Assembly (NCBI GenBank): GCA_964453335.1
Contig: CAYVOK010000032.1
Coordinates: 1-33,812 of the forward strand
Source of the DNA: VGBO01 sp964453335
GTDB taxonomy: Bacteria; Actinomycetota; Acidimicrobiia; Acidimicrobiales; CAIXPF01
Length of the DNA stretch: 33,812 nucleotides
Direction of reading: 5' to 3'
The notes under the pieces are model-generated. The model saw only the letters and a program-made list of their open reading frames with translations. It was not told the DNA's origin and searched no databases. This document shows positions 1 to 8,338 of this stretch, piece by piece. How positions within the stretch are numbered: the first letter of the stretch is position 1; every line of letters begins with the position of its first letter. The position numbers and the translations under genes are program-made.

Positions 1-1252
1 GGGTGGTGCGGGTGCGGCGCTTCGGTGCCGGCGTCTCGGCCGGTGCCTCGGCGGGCGTCTCCGTCGTGCCGTCGGCCGGACCGTCCGGCGGTGTCGCGCC
101 GGTCGTACCGGTCGTGCTGCCGACCCCGGGGCGGATCATGTAGTCGTCGGCCTCGTCGTCCCACGCCATGTCGAGCACGCCGCGTGCAGCGGCGGCCTTC
201 GCGAACTGCAGGAACCCGCCGAACCCGAAGCGCTTCTCCGAGAACTCCGGGTCGTGGCGCCGGATCTTGTTCTTCAGCCCCGACAGCGGTGTGGGTCGCT
301 CGGCCGTGGCCTGCTCCTCGACGACGCGGCGGATGAGCTCGAACGCCGGCTCGTCGCGTCCCTGCTCGGCGGGGAAGTGGACCTCGGGGTCACCGAGGCC
401 GGCCTTGTCGACGAGTTCGACGATGCCCCGGTCGGCGAGGTTCCGCAGCAGTTCGGTGAATCCGCGGAACCCGTACTGGGACTCGTCGAAGGTCGACACC
501 TTGCGGAGCACGGCCCGCTTGAGCGCCGAGGCGCGCACGTGGCCGCCGGTCGAACGCTCGAGGCCGGAGAGCGTCTGGGCCAGCAGACGCTCGAGATCGC
601 CGATCGAGGTCGGGGCGACGACGGGTGACGCCTCGCCCTCGTCGCTCGCCGGTTCCTCGGTCGGCGCATCCGTCGGAGCCTCGGTCGTGCCGGTCGGTTC
701 GCCGCCGTCACCGCCGCGCCGGCCGCGGCCGCTGCTGCGACGCCGCCCGGCGCCGGCCCGACGCTGCGGGACCTCGACGCCCTCGAGGCGCTCGTAGAAC
801 AGGAACTCGTCGCACGCAGGCGGGAGCAGCAGCGACGTCGAGGACTCGATGCCGATGCCGATGACCCGCTTGTTCAGCTCGCGGAGCTTGTGCACGAGCG
901 GGGTGAAGTCGGAGTCGCCGGTGCCGAGGACGTAGGTCGTGATGTACGGGCGGGCGAAGGCGAGCTCGATGGCGTCGACCGCCATCTTGATGTCGGCGGC
1001 GTTCTTGCGGATCGTGCCCATGCGCTGGGGGATCTCGATGAGTTCCACGTGGTGGCGGGTGAGCATGCGCCCGTCCTCGCCGAACTTCAGCCAGTCCGCG
1101 TACGCGCGCCGCACGATCGCCCGCCCGCGCTCGGCGATGGCGTCGGAGATCGGCTTGAGGTCGAAGGACATCCCACCGAGGTTCTCCCGCGCACCGATGG
1201 CGAGATTCTCGTAGTCGAGGAAAAGTGCGATCCGTTCCTCGTCGTCGTTCAC
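1..1252 (-). CDS. NYN-domain ribonuclease-like protein with two OST-HTH/LOTUS domains (3' end beyond window)
   Basis: The first 417 codons are present; the C-terminus lies outside the window. Residues about 5-160 form a PIN-like NYN (LabA/DUF88) domain: the DYEN motif at residues 13-16, a following NAADIKMAVD segment, and GTGDSDF supply the usual acidic metal-binding residues. A Pro/Thr/Glu- and Arg-rich linker leads to two OST-HTH (LOTUS) domains at about 212-290 and 305-371, each with a GF-x-GF core, and then a low-complexity Thr/Pro/Ala tail ending in basic residues. NYN proteins are metal-dependent RNases and LOTUS domains bind RNA, so a cytoplasmic RNA-processing role is likely; the substrate is unknown. 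The GTG start is chosen because GGGGAG lies 6 nt upstream. A TACGCT hexamer (1297-1302, minus) could be its promoter, giving a short leader. It is divergent from the 1376 gene. Confidence 0.85.
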   Translation of the reverse strand, partial: MNDDEERIALFLDYENLAIGARENLGGMSFDLKPISDAIAERGRAIVRRAYADWLKFGEDGRMLTRHHVELIEIPQRMGTIRKNAADIKMAVDAIELAFARPYITTYVLGTGDSDFTPLVHKLRELNKRVIGIGIESSTSLLLPPACDEFLFYERLEGVEVPQRRAGAGRRRSSGRGRRGGDGGEPTGTTEAPTDAPTEEPASDEGEASPVVAPTSIGDLERLLAQTLSGLERSTGGHVRASALKRAVLRKVSTFDESQYGFRGFTELLRNLADRGIVELVDKAGLGDPEVHFPAEQGRDEPAFELIRRVVEEQATAERPTPLSGLKNKIRRHDPEFSEKRFGFGGFLQFAKAAAARGVLDMAWDDEADDYMIRPGVGSTTGTTGATPPDGPADGTTETPAEAPAETPAPKRRTRTT

Positions 1253-1296
1253 GCCCGGCTCCCCGTGGCGTCGTCGCATGTTGCGGTCATGGGCGC

Positions 1297-1302
1297 AGCG
1301 TA
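1297..1302 (-). promoter_or_regulatory. Possible -10 (TACGCT) for the NYN gene
   Basis: TACGCT on the minus strand lies about 45 nt before the GTG at 1252, leaving a leader of about 38 nt that contains the GGGGAG ribosome binding site. No clear -35 is visible. Confidence 0.35.
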
Positions 1303-1362
1303 CGCAGCGGACGGACGCGAACCGCGATCGGCCATCGGGGCGGAATCCGCCCGGTTCGGCGC

Positions 1363-1368
1363 TACCGT
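1363..1368 (+). promoter_or_regulatory. Leaderless -10 (TACCGT), start at 1376
   Basis: TACCGT ends 7 nt before the ATG at 1376, so transcription should start at or next to the start codon. It matches the TANNNT pattern at many other starts in the window. Confidence 0.6.
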
Positions 1369-1375
1369 TTTCCTC

Positions 1376-2221
1376 ATGCGCGTCGAACACCGGTTCTTCG
1401 CTGCCGACGGCCTCCGGTTGCACACGCTCGACCACGGTGGTTCGGGACGGCCGATCGTGCTCCTCCACGACGTGGGTGCGAGCGCCTGGACGTGGCGCGA
1501 CGTCGCCGCTCCGCTGTCATTGTGGGGCCGCGTCATCGCCGTCGACCTACGTGGGCACGGCGACAGCCAGTGGTCCGGCGACCGTCGCTACGGGACGAAC
1601 GATCTCGCGGACGATCTCTGGCGGATCGTGCAGGCCATCTCCGACGAGCCTGTCGACCTGGTCGGTCACGGCTGGGGTGCCCTCGTCGGCCTGCGCGTCG
1701 CCGCCGGCGCGCCCGATCTCGTCCGGCGACTCGTGCTCGTCGACACGCCACCGTCGTTCGACGATGCGCTGCCGACCGCACCGGCGACCCCGTACGCGTT
1801 TCCCGACCACGCGACCGCAGTCGCCTGGGAGCGGCGGGCCCACCCCCGTGCGTCGGAGAGTCTCCTCGAGCACGTCGTTGCGCACGCCACCCGACCCGCG
1901 GCCGGTGGCGGCATCGCCCGCAAGCACGACCCGTTCTTCGCCGACACGGTCCCGTTCCGTGACGACTCGTCGTGGAACGACCTCCGCTGCGTCGGCGTCC
2001 CGACGTTGCTCGTCCGGGCGCAGCAGAGCGAAGTGCTCGCCGCGGCGACCTTCGCGGAGATGTCCGACGCCCTGCCGACGGCGCACCGGTGCACCGTGCC
2101 CGACAGCGGACACGACATCCCCCTCGACAACCCGCTCGCCCTCGTCGACGCCCTCGGGGACTTCTTCCACGAGGAGGAGCTCGCCTCCGGTGGTCGGGCC
2201 GTGGGTGTCGCCGCGACCTGA
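1376..2221 (+). CDS. Alpha/beta-hydrolase-fold protein lacking the catalytic nucleophile
   Basis: This 281-residue protein has the alpha/beta hydrolase layout: an HDVGASAWTW oxyanion-hole segment after strand 3, a nucleophile elbow at about residues 97-101, and a C-terminal DSGHDIP histidine (His246). The elbow reads GHGWG instead of G-x-S-x-G, so residue 99 is Gly where Ser, Asp or Cys is needed; the codon is GGC. The acid position after strand 6 holds Glu219 (QSEVL), where relatives often have Asp. A normal covalent hydrolase mechanism is therefore not supported; it may bind a ligand, do cofactor-free non-covalent chemistry, or be inactive. The frame is open further upstream, but the leaderless-type hexamer 7 nt before this ATG decides the start. 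It converges on the TauE-like gene with 4 bp between stops. Confidence 0.85.
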   Translation: MRVEHRFFAADGLRLHTLDHGGSGRPIVLLHDVGASAWTWRDVAAPLSLWGRVIAVDLRGHGDSQWSGDRRYGTNDLADDLWRIVQAISDEPVDLVGHGWGALVGLRVAAGAPDLVRRLVLVDTPPSFDDALPTAPATPYAFPDHATAVAWERRAHPRASESLLEHVVAHATRPAAGGGIARKHDPFFADTVPFRDDSSWNDLRCVGVPTLLVRAQQSEVLAAATFAEMSDALPTAHRCTVPDSGHDIPLDNPLALVDALGDFFHEEELASGGRAVGVAAT

Positions 2222-2225
2222 CCGC

Positions 2226-2987
2226 TCAGACCCAGAACCGGACGGCCACGGCGATCCCGAGCACGATCACCGTCCAGCGCACGATGCGCGGGTCGAGCGT
2301 GCGGGCGAGACGGCCGCCGAGCGCTCCGCCGAGGAGGCTCGCCGGTGCCATGACGAGCACGAGCGTCCACACGACGCGCCCGCTCGCCGCGAAGAACGCG
2401 GCAGCGACGAGGTTGCAGCAGAACGCGAGCCATTGCTTGAGCGCGTTCACGTGGACGAGACGGTCGGGCAGCGCGACGCCGAGGATGGCGAGCGAGATGA
2501 TCCCGAGCCCGGCGCCGAAGTAGCCGCCGTAGGTCGCAGCGAGACCGCACGCTGCGAGCGTCGCCATCCCGGGTCGTCGCACCGGGGCGTGCGGGTCACG
2601 CACCGGCAGCTTCGCCTTGATCCGGTCCTGGCCGGCGAAGATCGCGCACGCCCCGAGGATCAGGAACGGGATGAGCTGCCGGAACAGTCGTTCCGGTGAG
2701 ATGACGAGCAACCACGAACCGAGGAGGCCGCCGAGGACGGCCACGATCCCGACCGGTGCGAGACGGGCGCGCTGGTGGGCGAGGTCCTCGCGTTGCGCCC
2801 AGGTCCCACCGGTGTAGCCGGGGCACAGGGCGACGGTGCTCGTGATGTTCGACGCGACGGCGGGGACGCCGACGGCGACGAGCGTGGGGAACGTGACGAG
2901 CGTGCCGCCTCCGGCGATCGCGTTAACGGATCCGGCGATCAGTGCCGCACCGGCGGCGAGCACGTGGTCGACGGCCGACAGGTCCAC
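2226..2987 (-). CDS. TauE/SafE (DUF81) family membrane permease
   Basis: The protein has 253 residues and about eight hydrophobic segments, at roughly 8-38, 44-56, 75-95, 103-120, 140-165, 184-200, 203-225 and 235-252. The N-terminal repeat has the family-type GSVNAIAGGGTL motif and the second half the related YFGAGLG segment, consistent with the two-fold repeat of the sulfite-exporter TauE/SafE family. Members move sulfite, sulfonates, sulfoacetate or other organic anions across the inner membrane, but most are uncharacterised; no sulfur gene lies nearby to fix a substrate. It starts with GTG at 2987, six nt after a TAGCCT hexamer. The upstream LLM gene, same strand, ends 50 bp earlier. Confidence 0.85.
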   Translation of the reverse strand: MDLSAVDHVLAAGAALIAGSVNAIAGGGTLVTFPTLVAVGVPAVASNITSTVALCPGYTGGTWAQREDLAHQRARLAPVGIVAVLGGLLGSWLLVISPERLFRQLIPFLILGACAIFAGQDRIKAKLPVRDPHAPVRRPGMATLAACGLAATYGGYFGAGLGIISLAILGVALPDRLVHVNALKQWLAFCCNLVAAAFFAASGRVVWTLVLVMAPASLLGGALGGRLARTLDPRIVRWTVIVLGIAVAVRFWV

Positions 2988-2993
2988 GGCGGC

Positions 2994-2999
2994 AGGCTA
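2994..2999 (-). promoter_or_regulatory. Leaderless -10 (TAGCCT), start at 2987
   Basis: On the minus strand TAGCCT ends 6 nt before the GTG at 2987. It lies in the 50-bp gap after the LLM gene, so the permease can be transcribed independently. Confidence 0.55.
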
Positions 3000-3037
3000 G
3001 CGGTCGACGTCACGACCGCTCGCGCTGCCGCTGCGGC

Positions 3038-3952
3038 TCAGGCCTGGGCGCCGACGCCGGTGAGGAACTCCTCGATCACCTCGAGGCGACGGGCCGGCCC
3101 GCCGCGGGCGACCGGGTCGAGCAGGATGTGCGTCACGCCGATCGACGACCAGGCGCCGACGGTGTCCGCCATCTGCTGGGCCGATCCGGCGATCGACTTC
3201 TCCGGGGCCTGCGTGCCGTCGGGGTCGAGGTAGAGCCGGATCGACAGCGTGATGTCGTCGGGGTTGCGTCCGGCCTCGGCGGCAAGCTCCCGCACGCGGG
3301 CCCACGCCTTCTCGACGGTCTCCCGCTTCTGGAAGGCGGCGTGGAACGCGTCGCCGTACCGGACGGTGCGGCGGAACGCCGGGTCCGAGTCTCCGCCCAC
3401 CCAGATCGGCAGCGGATCCTGCAGCGGGCGAGGGCTGAAACCGATCGGCGGGAACTCGTAGAAGCGGCCGGAGAACGACGGGTCCTGCTGCGACCACACG
3501 GTGCGGTAGATCTCGAGCTGTTCGTCGGCCCGCGCACCCCGGTGGTCGTACGGCATCTGGAGGGCGTCGAACTCCTCTTTCATCCAGCCGACGCCGACAC
3601 CGACGATCGCCCGACCACCGGACATGACGTCGAGTGACGCCCACGCCTTCGCGGTGAGCAGCGGTGGCCGGTAGCCGAGGATGAGCACGGTCGTACCAAG
3701 ACGGGCGTGCTCGGTACAACCGGCGACCATGAACAGCACGCCGAGCGGGTCGAGCCACGGCATGTCGTACCCGCCGGGGAACGAGCCGTCCTCGGTGTAG
3801 GGGTACTTCGACTCGACCTCGCGGGGCCACGCCACGTGGTCGCTCGACCAGAGCGAGTGCACGCCGAGCCGATCGGCCGTGGTCGCGAACGCGATCAGGT
3901 TCTCGCGGGTCGCCTGACGACCCAGGTGCGGTAGGTGAAGTCCCCAGTCCAT
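3038..3952 (-). CDS. LLM-class (luciferase-like, probably F420-dependent) oxidoreductase
   Basis: This 304-residue single-domain protein belongs to the luciferase-like monooxygenase (LLM) TIM-barrel family. Visible family features are the N-terminal DWGLHLPHLG strand, LWSSDHVAWP (residues about 35-45), the LGTTVLILGYRPP and GRAIVGVGVGWM segments, and DPLPIWVGGDSDPAFRR in the C-terminal half. The length and segments fit the F420-dependent actinobacterial branch, which oxidises or reduces small organic substrates using coenzyme F420; FMN cannot be excluded from sequence alone. The substrate is unknown. The ATG at 3952 is preceded by AGGAAG at 5 nt spacing, so it is probably a leadered transcript. 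It is divergent from the helicase gene across 66 bp. Confidence 0.85.
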   Translation of the reverse strand: MDWGLHLPHLGRQATRENLIAFATTADRLGVHSLWSSDHVAWPREVESKYPYTEDGSFPGGYDMPWLDPLGVLFMVAGCTEHARLGTTVLILGYRPPLLTAKAWASLDVMSGGRAIVGVGVGWMKEEFDALQMPYDHRGARADEQLEIYRTVWSQQDPSFSGRFYEFPPIGFSPRPLQDPLPIWVGGDSDPAFRRTVRYGDAFHAAFQKRETVEKAWARVRELAAEAGRNPDDITLSIRLYLDPDGTQAPEKSIAGSAQQMADTVGAWSSIGVTHILLDPVARGGPARRLEVIEEFLTGVGAQA

Positions 3953-4006
3953 GGCGTCTTCCTAGTCGCTCGGGGCGCATCGCGCGTCGGTGACCGTGCC
4001 GGTCGG

Positions 4007-4012
4007 TACCGT
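4007..4012 (+). promoter_or_regulatory. Leaderless -10 (TACCGT), start at 4019
   Basis: TACCGT ends 6 nt before the GTG at 4019. This placement, rather than a ribosome binding site, decides the helicase start. Confidence 0.5.
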
Positions 4013-4018
4013 GGCGCC

Positions 4019-5944
4019 GTGCCGCAGCCCGACGACCTCCACCCCGGGCCCGAGGTCGCTGCGGCACTGCGAGCAGTTGTCGCCGGCGTTCCCGGCGGTG
4101 GTGAGGAGCGGCCCGGTCAGCTCCGGATGGCCACAGCGGTCGCCGAGGTTCTCGCCGACGGCGGGCACCTCGTCGTGCAGGCGGGGACGGGCACCGGGAA
4201 GTCCTTCGGGTACCTGGTGCCCGCCGTGCTCGACGCCGTGCGGCAGGAGCGCCGGGTCGTCGTGGCCACCGCATCGAAGGCGCTGCAGGACCAGCTCGCC
4301 GAACAGGATCTCCCAGCGCTCGCCGAGCGGCTCGCCCCGCTCGGGGTACCGGTGCGTTCTGCGGTGCTCAAGGGTCGATCGAACTACGTGTGTCGGCAGC
4401 GCCTCGACGAGGTCGCCGCCGGTCTCGGGCAGGGGGAGCTCGACGTGGGTGGGAGCGTCGCCCCCGAGATCGAGACGCTCGCTGCGTGGGCGGGACGCAC
4501 CACGACCGGCGACCGGGCCGAACTCGACGTCGAACCATCGCCCCGCGCGTGGGCGGCGGTGAGCGTGTCGGGGGAGGAGTGCCCCGGTGCAGCACGCTGC
4601 CCCCGGGGGTTCGACTGCTTCGCGGAGCAGGCGAAGACGGCGGCGGAGGCGGCGGACGTCGTGGTCGTGAACCTGGCGCTCTACGCGGCGCACCTCGCGT
4701 CCGAGGAGCGGGTGCTGCCGACGCACGACGTCGTCGTGTTCGACGAGGCGCACCAGCTCGAGGATCTGCTGTCCTCTGCGCTCGGGTTCGAGCTGAGCGC
4801 GGGTCGTGTCGAGACGGTGGCGCGTCGGGTGCGTGCGGTGATCGCAGATCGCGACCTGCCGCTCGACATCGCGCGGGCGGGGGACACGCTGCTCGGCGCG
4901 CTCGCACCGTTCGCCGGCGCCCGGTTGCGCTGGCCGCTGCCCGATGCGGTCGTCGACGGGATCACGTTGCTGCGGGGGCGGCTCGAACGTGCCCTCGAGT
5001 CGTTGCGGTCGATCTCGACCGACGTGGAGGACGCCGACCAACGGCGGGCGCGTGCCCAACGGGTCGTGCTCTCCCTCATCGCCGACCTCGACACGTTCGC
5101 CGCGCTCGACGGTGACTGGGTGGCCTGGGTCCCCGACGGGCGTGACGACGCCCGTGTCGTCGCCGCACCGGTGGAGATCGGCCCGGTGCTCGGCGAGACG
5201 GTGTGGGCCCGTCGGACGGCGGTGCTCACCTCGGCGACGATCCCGCCCCACTTCGTGGCGCGCATCGGCCTGCCCCCGGGCGTCGAACCGCTCGATGTCG
5301 GCAGTCCGTTCGACTACGAGCGGAACGCCCTCCTCTACTGTGCGATGCACCTGCCGGACCCGCGCGCCGAGGAATTCCGGGCTGCGGTGCACGACGAGCT
5401 CGCAGCGCTCATCGGGGCAGCAGGTGGTCGGACGCTGGCGCTGTTCACGTCGTGGCGGGCGCTCACCGATGCGGTCGAGGCGTTGCGGCCCCGTCTGCCC
5501 TTCACGGTGCTCGCGCAGGGCGAACAGCCACTGCCGCGGCTCATCGAGGCGTTCCGGGCCGACGAGTCGTCCTGCCTGTTCGGGACGATGGGGCTCTTCC
5601 AGGGGATCGACGTACCGGGGACGTCGCTCTCACTCGTGGTGATCGACCGGCTGCCGTTCCCGCGCCCCGACGACCCGCTGCTGCAGGCCCGCCGCGATCG
5701 TGCGGGTGCGGCGGCGTTCCGCACCATCGACGTCGCTCGAGCCGCGACCCTGCTCGCGCAGGCGGCGGGTCGGCTCGTGCGTACGGCCGAGGACCGTGGC
5801 GTGGTGGCCGTCCTCGACCCGCGTCTCGGATCGGCCCGCTACCGCTGGGACGTCGTGCGTGCGCTCCCACCGTTCCGCCGCACCCGGCATCGCGTCGAGG
5901 CGGAGGAGTTCCTGCGCTCGCTCGCGACACCGCCGCCGGGTTGA
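4019..5944 (+). CDS. ATP-dependent DNA helicase, DinG/XPD family, with 4Fe-4S cluster
   Basis: A 641-residue superfamily 2 helicase. In order: a Q-like R-P-G-Q motif at 31-34, Walker A GTGTGKS (56-62), four cysteines at 125, 188, 194 and 200 that match the XPD/DinG iron-sulfur domain, the DEAH box at 242-245 (FDEAHQLEDLL), a long helical arch region, LTSATIP, the motif V-like LFQGIDVPG segment, and a motif VI QAAGRLVRT. Family members unwind DNA 5' to 3' and act on R-loops, D-loops or damaged forks; this one is closer to the short actinobacterial DinG-like or YoaA-like proteins than to long DinG with an exonuclease domain. The GTG start is chosen from the hexamer 6 nt upstream; earlier in-frame codons exist but encode unconserved sequence. 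It ends inside a perfect hairpin. Confidence 0.9.
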   Translation: MPQPDDLHPGPEVAAALRAVVAGVPGGGEERPGQLRMATAVAEVLADGGHLVVQAGTGTGKSFGYLVPAVLDAVRQERRVVVATASKALQDQLAEQDLPALAERLAPLGVPVRSAVLKGRSNYVCRQRLDEVAAGLGQGELDVGGSVAPEIETLAAWAGRTTTGDRAELDVEPSPRAWAAVSVSGEECPGAARCPRGFDCFAEQAKTAAEAADVVVVNLALYAAHLASEERVLPTHDVVVFDEAHQLEDLLSSALGFELSAGRVETVARRVRAVIADRDLPLDIARAGDTLLGALAPFAGARLRWPLPDAVVDGITLLRGRLERALESLRSISTDVEDADQRRARAQRVVLSLIADLDTFAALDGDWVAWVPDGRDDARVVAAPVEIGPVLGETVWARRTAVLTSATIPPHFVARIGLPPGVEPLDVGSPFDYERNALLYCAMHLPDPRAEEFRAAVHDELAALIGAAGGRTLALFTSWRALTDAVEALRPRLPFTVLAQGEQPLPRLIEAFRADESSCLFGTMGLFQGIDVPGTSLSLVVIDRLPFPRPDDPLLQARRDRAGAAAFRTIDVARAATLLAQAAGRLVRTAEDRGVVAVLDPRLGSARYRWDVVRALPPFRRTRHRVEAEEFLRSLATPPPG

Positions 5945-5956
5945 CCGGCGGCGGTG
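5928..5956. terminator. Perfect 12-bp inverted repeat between convergent genes
   Basis: The arms 5928-5939 (CACCGCCGCCGG) and 5945-5956 (CCGGCGGCGGTG) pair perfectly around a 5-nt loop, GTTGA, that contains the TGA stop codon of the helicase. The molybdenum hydroxylase gene ends at 5976 on the other strand. Position and symmetry fit a bidirectional terminator, but there is no T-tract on either side. Confidence 0.6.
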
Positions 5957-5975
5957 CACGGGCTTCAGGTTCGGA

Positions 5976-8276
5976 TCAGGCCGACTGCAGCGCTTCCCAG
6001 ACCCGCTGGGCGGTGCAGGGCATGTCCACGTGGTGCACGCCGAGGTGCACGAGGGCGTCGCACACCGCGTTGTGGATCGCCGGGGTCGAGCCGATGGTCC
6101 CGGACTCGCCGATGCCCTTCGCGCCGAGCGGGTTGCGCGGCGAGGGGGTCTCGGTGTTCGCGATCTCGAAGCTCGGCAGTTCAGCCGCCGACGGGATCGC
6201 GTAGTCCATCAGGTTGGCGGTGACGGGGTTGCCGTCGTCGTCGTACTGGACCCACTCGAACAGCGCCTGCGCCGCACCCTGGGCGATGCCGCCGTGCTGC
6301 TGACCGTTCACGAGCATCGGGTTCAGGATCCGACCGCAGTCGTCGACGGCGACGTGGCGGAGCAGCCTCACCTTGCCGGTCTCCCGGTCGACCTCGACCA
6401 CGGCGATGTGGGCACCGAAGGGGTAGGTCGAGTCGCCGCCGTTGAACACGAGCTCGTGGGCGAGACCGGCCTCCATGCCCTCGGGCCGCTTGCCGGCGTC
6501 GTTCGCCGCCGCAGCGAGCTGCCCCCAGGACAACATCCGGGCGGGAACGCCGGCGACCTGCAGGCCGGCGCCGTCGTCGGTCCGCACGACGTCGTCGACG
6601 TCGGCCTCGAGGAGGTGGGCGGCGAGCTGACGGGCCTTGGCGAGCACCTCGGTGGAGGCGACGTGCACGGCGGACCCGGCGGTCTGCAGCGACCGGGACC
6701 CGAGCGTGCCGGCGCCCTGCGGCACCGACGCCGTGTCGGAGTTCACGAACCGGATCTTGTCCATCGGGATGCCGAGGATCTCCGACGCGATCATCGAGAA
6801 CGCCGTCGCGTGGCCCTGGCCGTGGACCGACGTACCGACGTACATCGTGGCGCTGCCGTCCTCGTGGACCTCGACCTTGCCGTACTCGGAGTGCAGCCCG
6901 ACCGGCGCGGTGACCTCGACGTAGGCGGAGGATCCGATGCCGAGGAGCTTCGAGTCGCCGGCGGCACGCCGGCGGGCTTGCTCGGCGCGGAGCTCGTCGT
7001 AGCCGGCGAGCTTGCGCACCTCGACCATCGGCAGCGCGTAGTTGCCCGAGTCGTAGTTCGCACCCGTGAGGGTGGTCATCGGCTCGCTGAACGGCTTGAT
7101 GAAGTTCTTCATCCGCACGTCGACCGGGTCGAGGCCGACCTGGTGCGCTGCGATGTCGATGAGGCGCTCGATGATCTGGGTGGCCTCGGGCCGACCGGCA
7201 CCGCGGTAGGCGCCGATGGTCGTGTTGTTCGTCAGCGCCGTGGTCGCCTGGTAGTTGATCACCGGGATGTCGTAGACGGCCTGCGAGAGGAGCTGGGTCA
7301 GCATCGGCAGGATCGCACCGATCGCCGGGTAGGCACCCGCTGCGGCGGTGACCCGGGTCTTGAGCCCGGTGAACGTGCCGTCCTTGCGGATGCCGAGCTC
7401 GGCGTCGACCACGAAGTCGCGGCCGTGGACGAGGGAGACCATGTCCTCGGAGCGGGTCTCGGTCCACTTGACCGGGACACCGAGGTCGAGTGCTGCCTTG
7501 CCGGCGACCATGTACTCGACGTAGTTCGCCGCCTTCGGGCCGAACCCGCCGCCGACCCAGGGGCACACGACCCGGAGGGTCTCGGGCTCGAGGCCGAGGA
7601 ACGGGGCCATCGCGCCGTGGAGTCCGTGGGGGGCCTGGTGGCTGACCCATGCGGTGAGACCGCCGGATGCGGGCTCACCCGGCACGCACACGATGCCGTT
7701 GTTCTCCATCGGAACACCGGCGAGGCGCTGCGAGACCATGTGGACCCTGGCGACCTCGTCGGCGCCGACGAAGGGGTCACTGTCGGGAGCGAGCTCGGTG
7801 GCGAAGCACACGTTGGACCCGTGCTCGGGGAAGAGCAGCGGGGCGCCCGGGGCAAGTGCGTCGACGGGGTTGGTGACGGCAGGGAGGATCTCGTAGTCGA
7901 CGACCACGGCCTCGGCGGCGTCGACCGCCTCGGCCTTCGACTCGGCGACGATCGCTGCGACGATGTCGCCGACGAAGCGCACCCGGTCACGGGCGAGCGT
8001 CGGCCGGTTGAGCACCGCCGGCATCATCGGGAACGCCTGGAAGTCGGCGAGGCCGATGTTGTCCGCCGTGTAGACCGCACGGACGCCCGGCATCGAGGCC
8101 GCCTCGGACGTGTCGATCGAGTTGATGATGCCGTGGGCGACGGTGGAGCGCACGAAGTGCACGTGGAGCATCCCGTCGAACCGCAGGTCGTCGAAGTACT
8201 TGCCCGCACCACGGACGAGGTCGGGATCCTCCCGCCGGAGCACCGAGTTGCCGAGGATCGAACCGGACGCAGCCAT
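5976..8276 (-). CDS. Molybdenum hydroxylase large subunit (CoxL/xanthine dehydrogenase family, AYRGAGR type)
   Basis: A 766-residue molybdopterin-cytosine-dinucleotide-type large subunit. The N-terminal aldehyde-oxidase hammerhead domain opens with ILGNSVLRREDPDLV and contains GKYFDDL; the Mo-binding domain carries WVGGGFGPK, and the active-site loop reads AYRGAGR at 356-362. That is the form II or putative CODH signature, not the AYXCSFR of true CO dehydrogenase. The catalytic Glu lies in KGIGESG (about residue 724). Such subunits normally work with an FAD subunit (CoxM) and a 2Fe-2S subunit (CoxS) to hydroxylate aldehydes, purines or N-heterocycles; neither partner is in the window. The ATG at 8276 has AGGGAG at 6 nt spacing, and a TAGCGT hexamer lies about 62 nt upstream. 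The HxlR gene just upstream is a candidate regulator. Confidence 0.92.
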   Translation of the reverse strand: MAASGSILGNSVLRREDPDLVRGAGKYFDDLRFDGMLHVHFVRSTVAHGIINSIDTSEAASMPGVRAVYTADNIGLADFQAFPMMPAVLNRPTLARDRVRFVGDIVAAIVAESKAEAVDAAEAVVVDYEILPAVTNPVDALAPGAPLLFPEHGSNVCFATELAPDSDPFVGADEVARVHMVSQRLAGVPMENNGIVCVPGEPASGGLTAWVSHQAPHGLHGAMAPFLGLEPETLRVVCPWVGGGFGPKAANYVEYMVAGKAALDLGVPVKWTETRSEDMVSLVHGRDFVVDAELGIRKDGTFTGLKTRVTAAAGAYPAIGAILPMLTQLLSQAVYDIPVINYQATTALTNNTTIGAYRGAGRPEATQIIERLIDIAAHQVGLDPVDVRMKNFIKPFSEPMTTLTGANYDSGNYALPMVEVRKLAGYDELRAEQARRRAAGDSKLLGIGSSAYVEVTAPVGLHSEYGKVEVHEDGSATMYVGTSVHGQGHATAFSMIASEILGIPMDKIRFVNSDTASVPQGAGTLGSRSLQTAGSAVHVASTEVLAKARQLAAHLLEADVDDVVRTDDGAGLQVAGVPARMLSWGQLAAAANDAGKRPEGMEAGLAHELVFNGGDSTYPFGAHIAVVEVDRETGKVRLLRHVAVDDCGRILNPMLVNGQQHGGIAQGAAQALFEWVQYDDDGNPVTANLMDYAIPSAAELPSFEIANTETPSPRNPLGAKGIGESGTIGSTPAIHNAVCDALVHLGVHHVDMPCTAQRVWEALQSA

Positions 8277-8338
8277 GCCGTTCTCCCTGTGGACGCCACC
8301 GGGGAACGGCCCCTGCGGCGATGGGTGTGACGTCGGTG

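Noticed and set aside
890..1375. N-terminal extension of the 1376 hydrolase-fold gene
   Set aside because: It overlaps the NYN gene antisense, is not hydrolase-like, and the hexamer supports the ATG at 1376.
5976..8276. Carbon monoxide dehydrogenase large subunit
   Set aside because: The active-site loop is AYRGAGR, not the AYXCSFR of form I CO dehydrogenase, and coxM and coxS are absent.
5700..8330. 876-codon open frame on the plus strand opposite the molybdenum hydroxylase
   Set aside because: Composition is Arg/Val/Gly/Asp-rich with no motif, while the minus strand encodes a clear conserved protein. It is a shadow of GC-rich codons.
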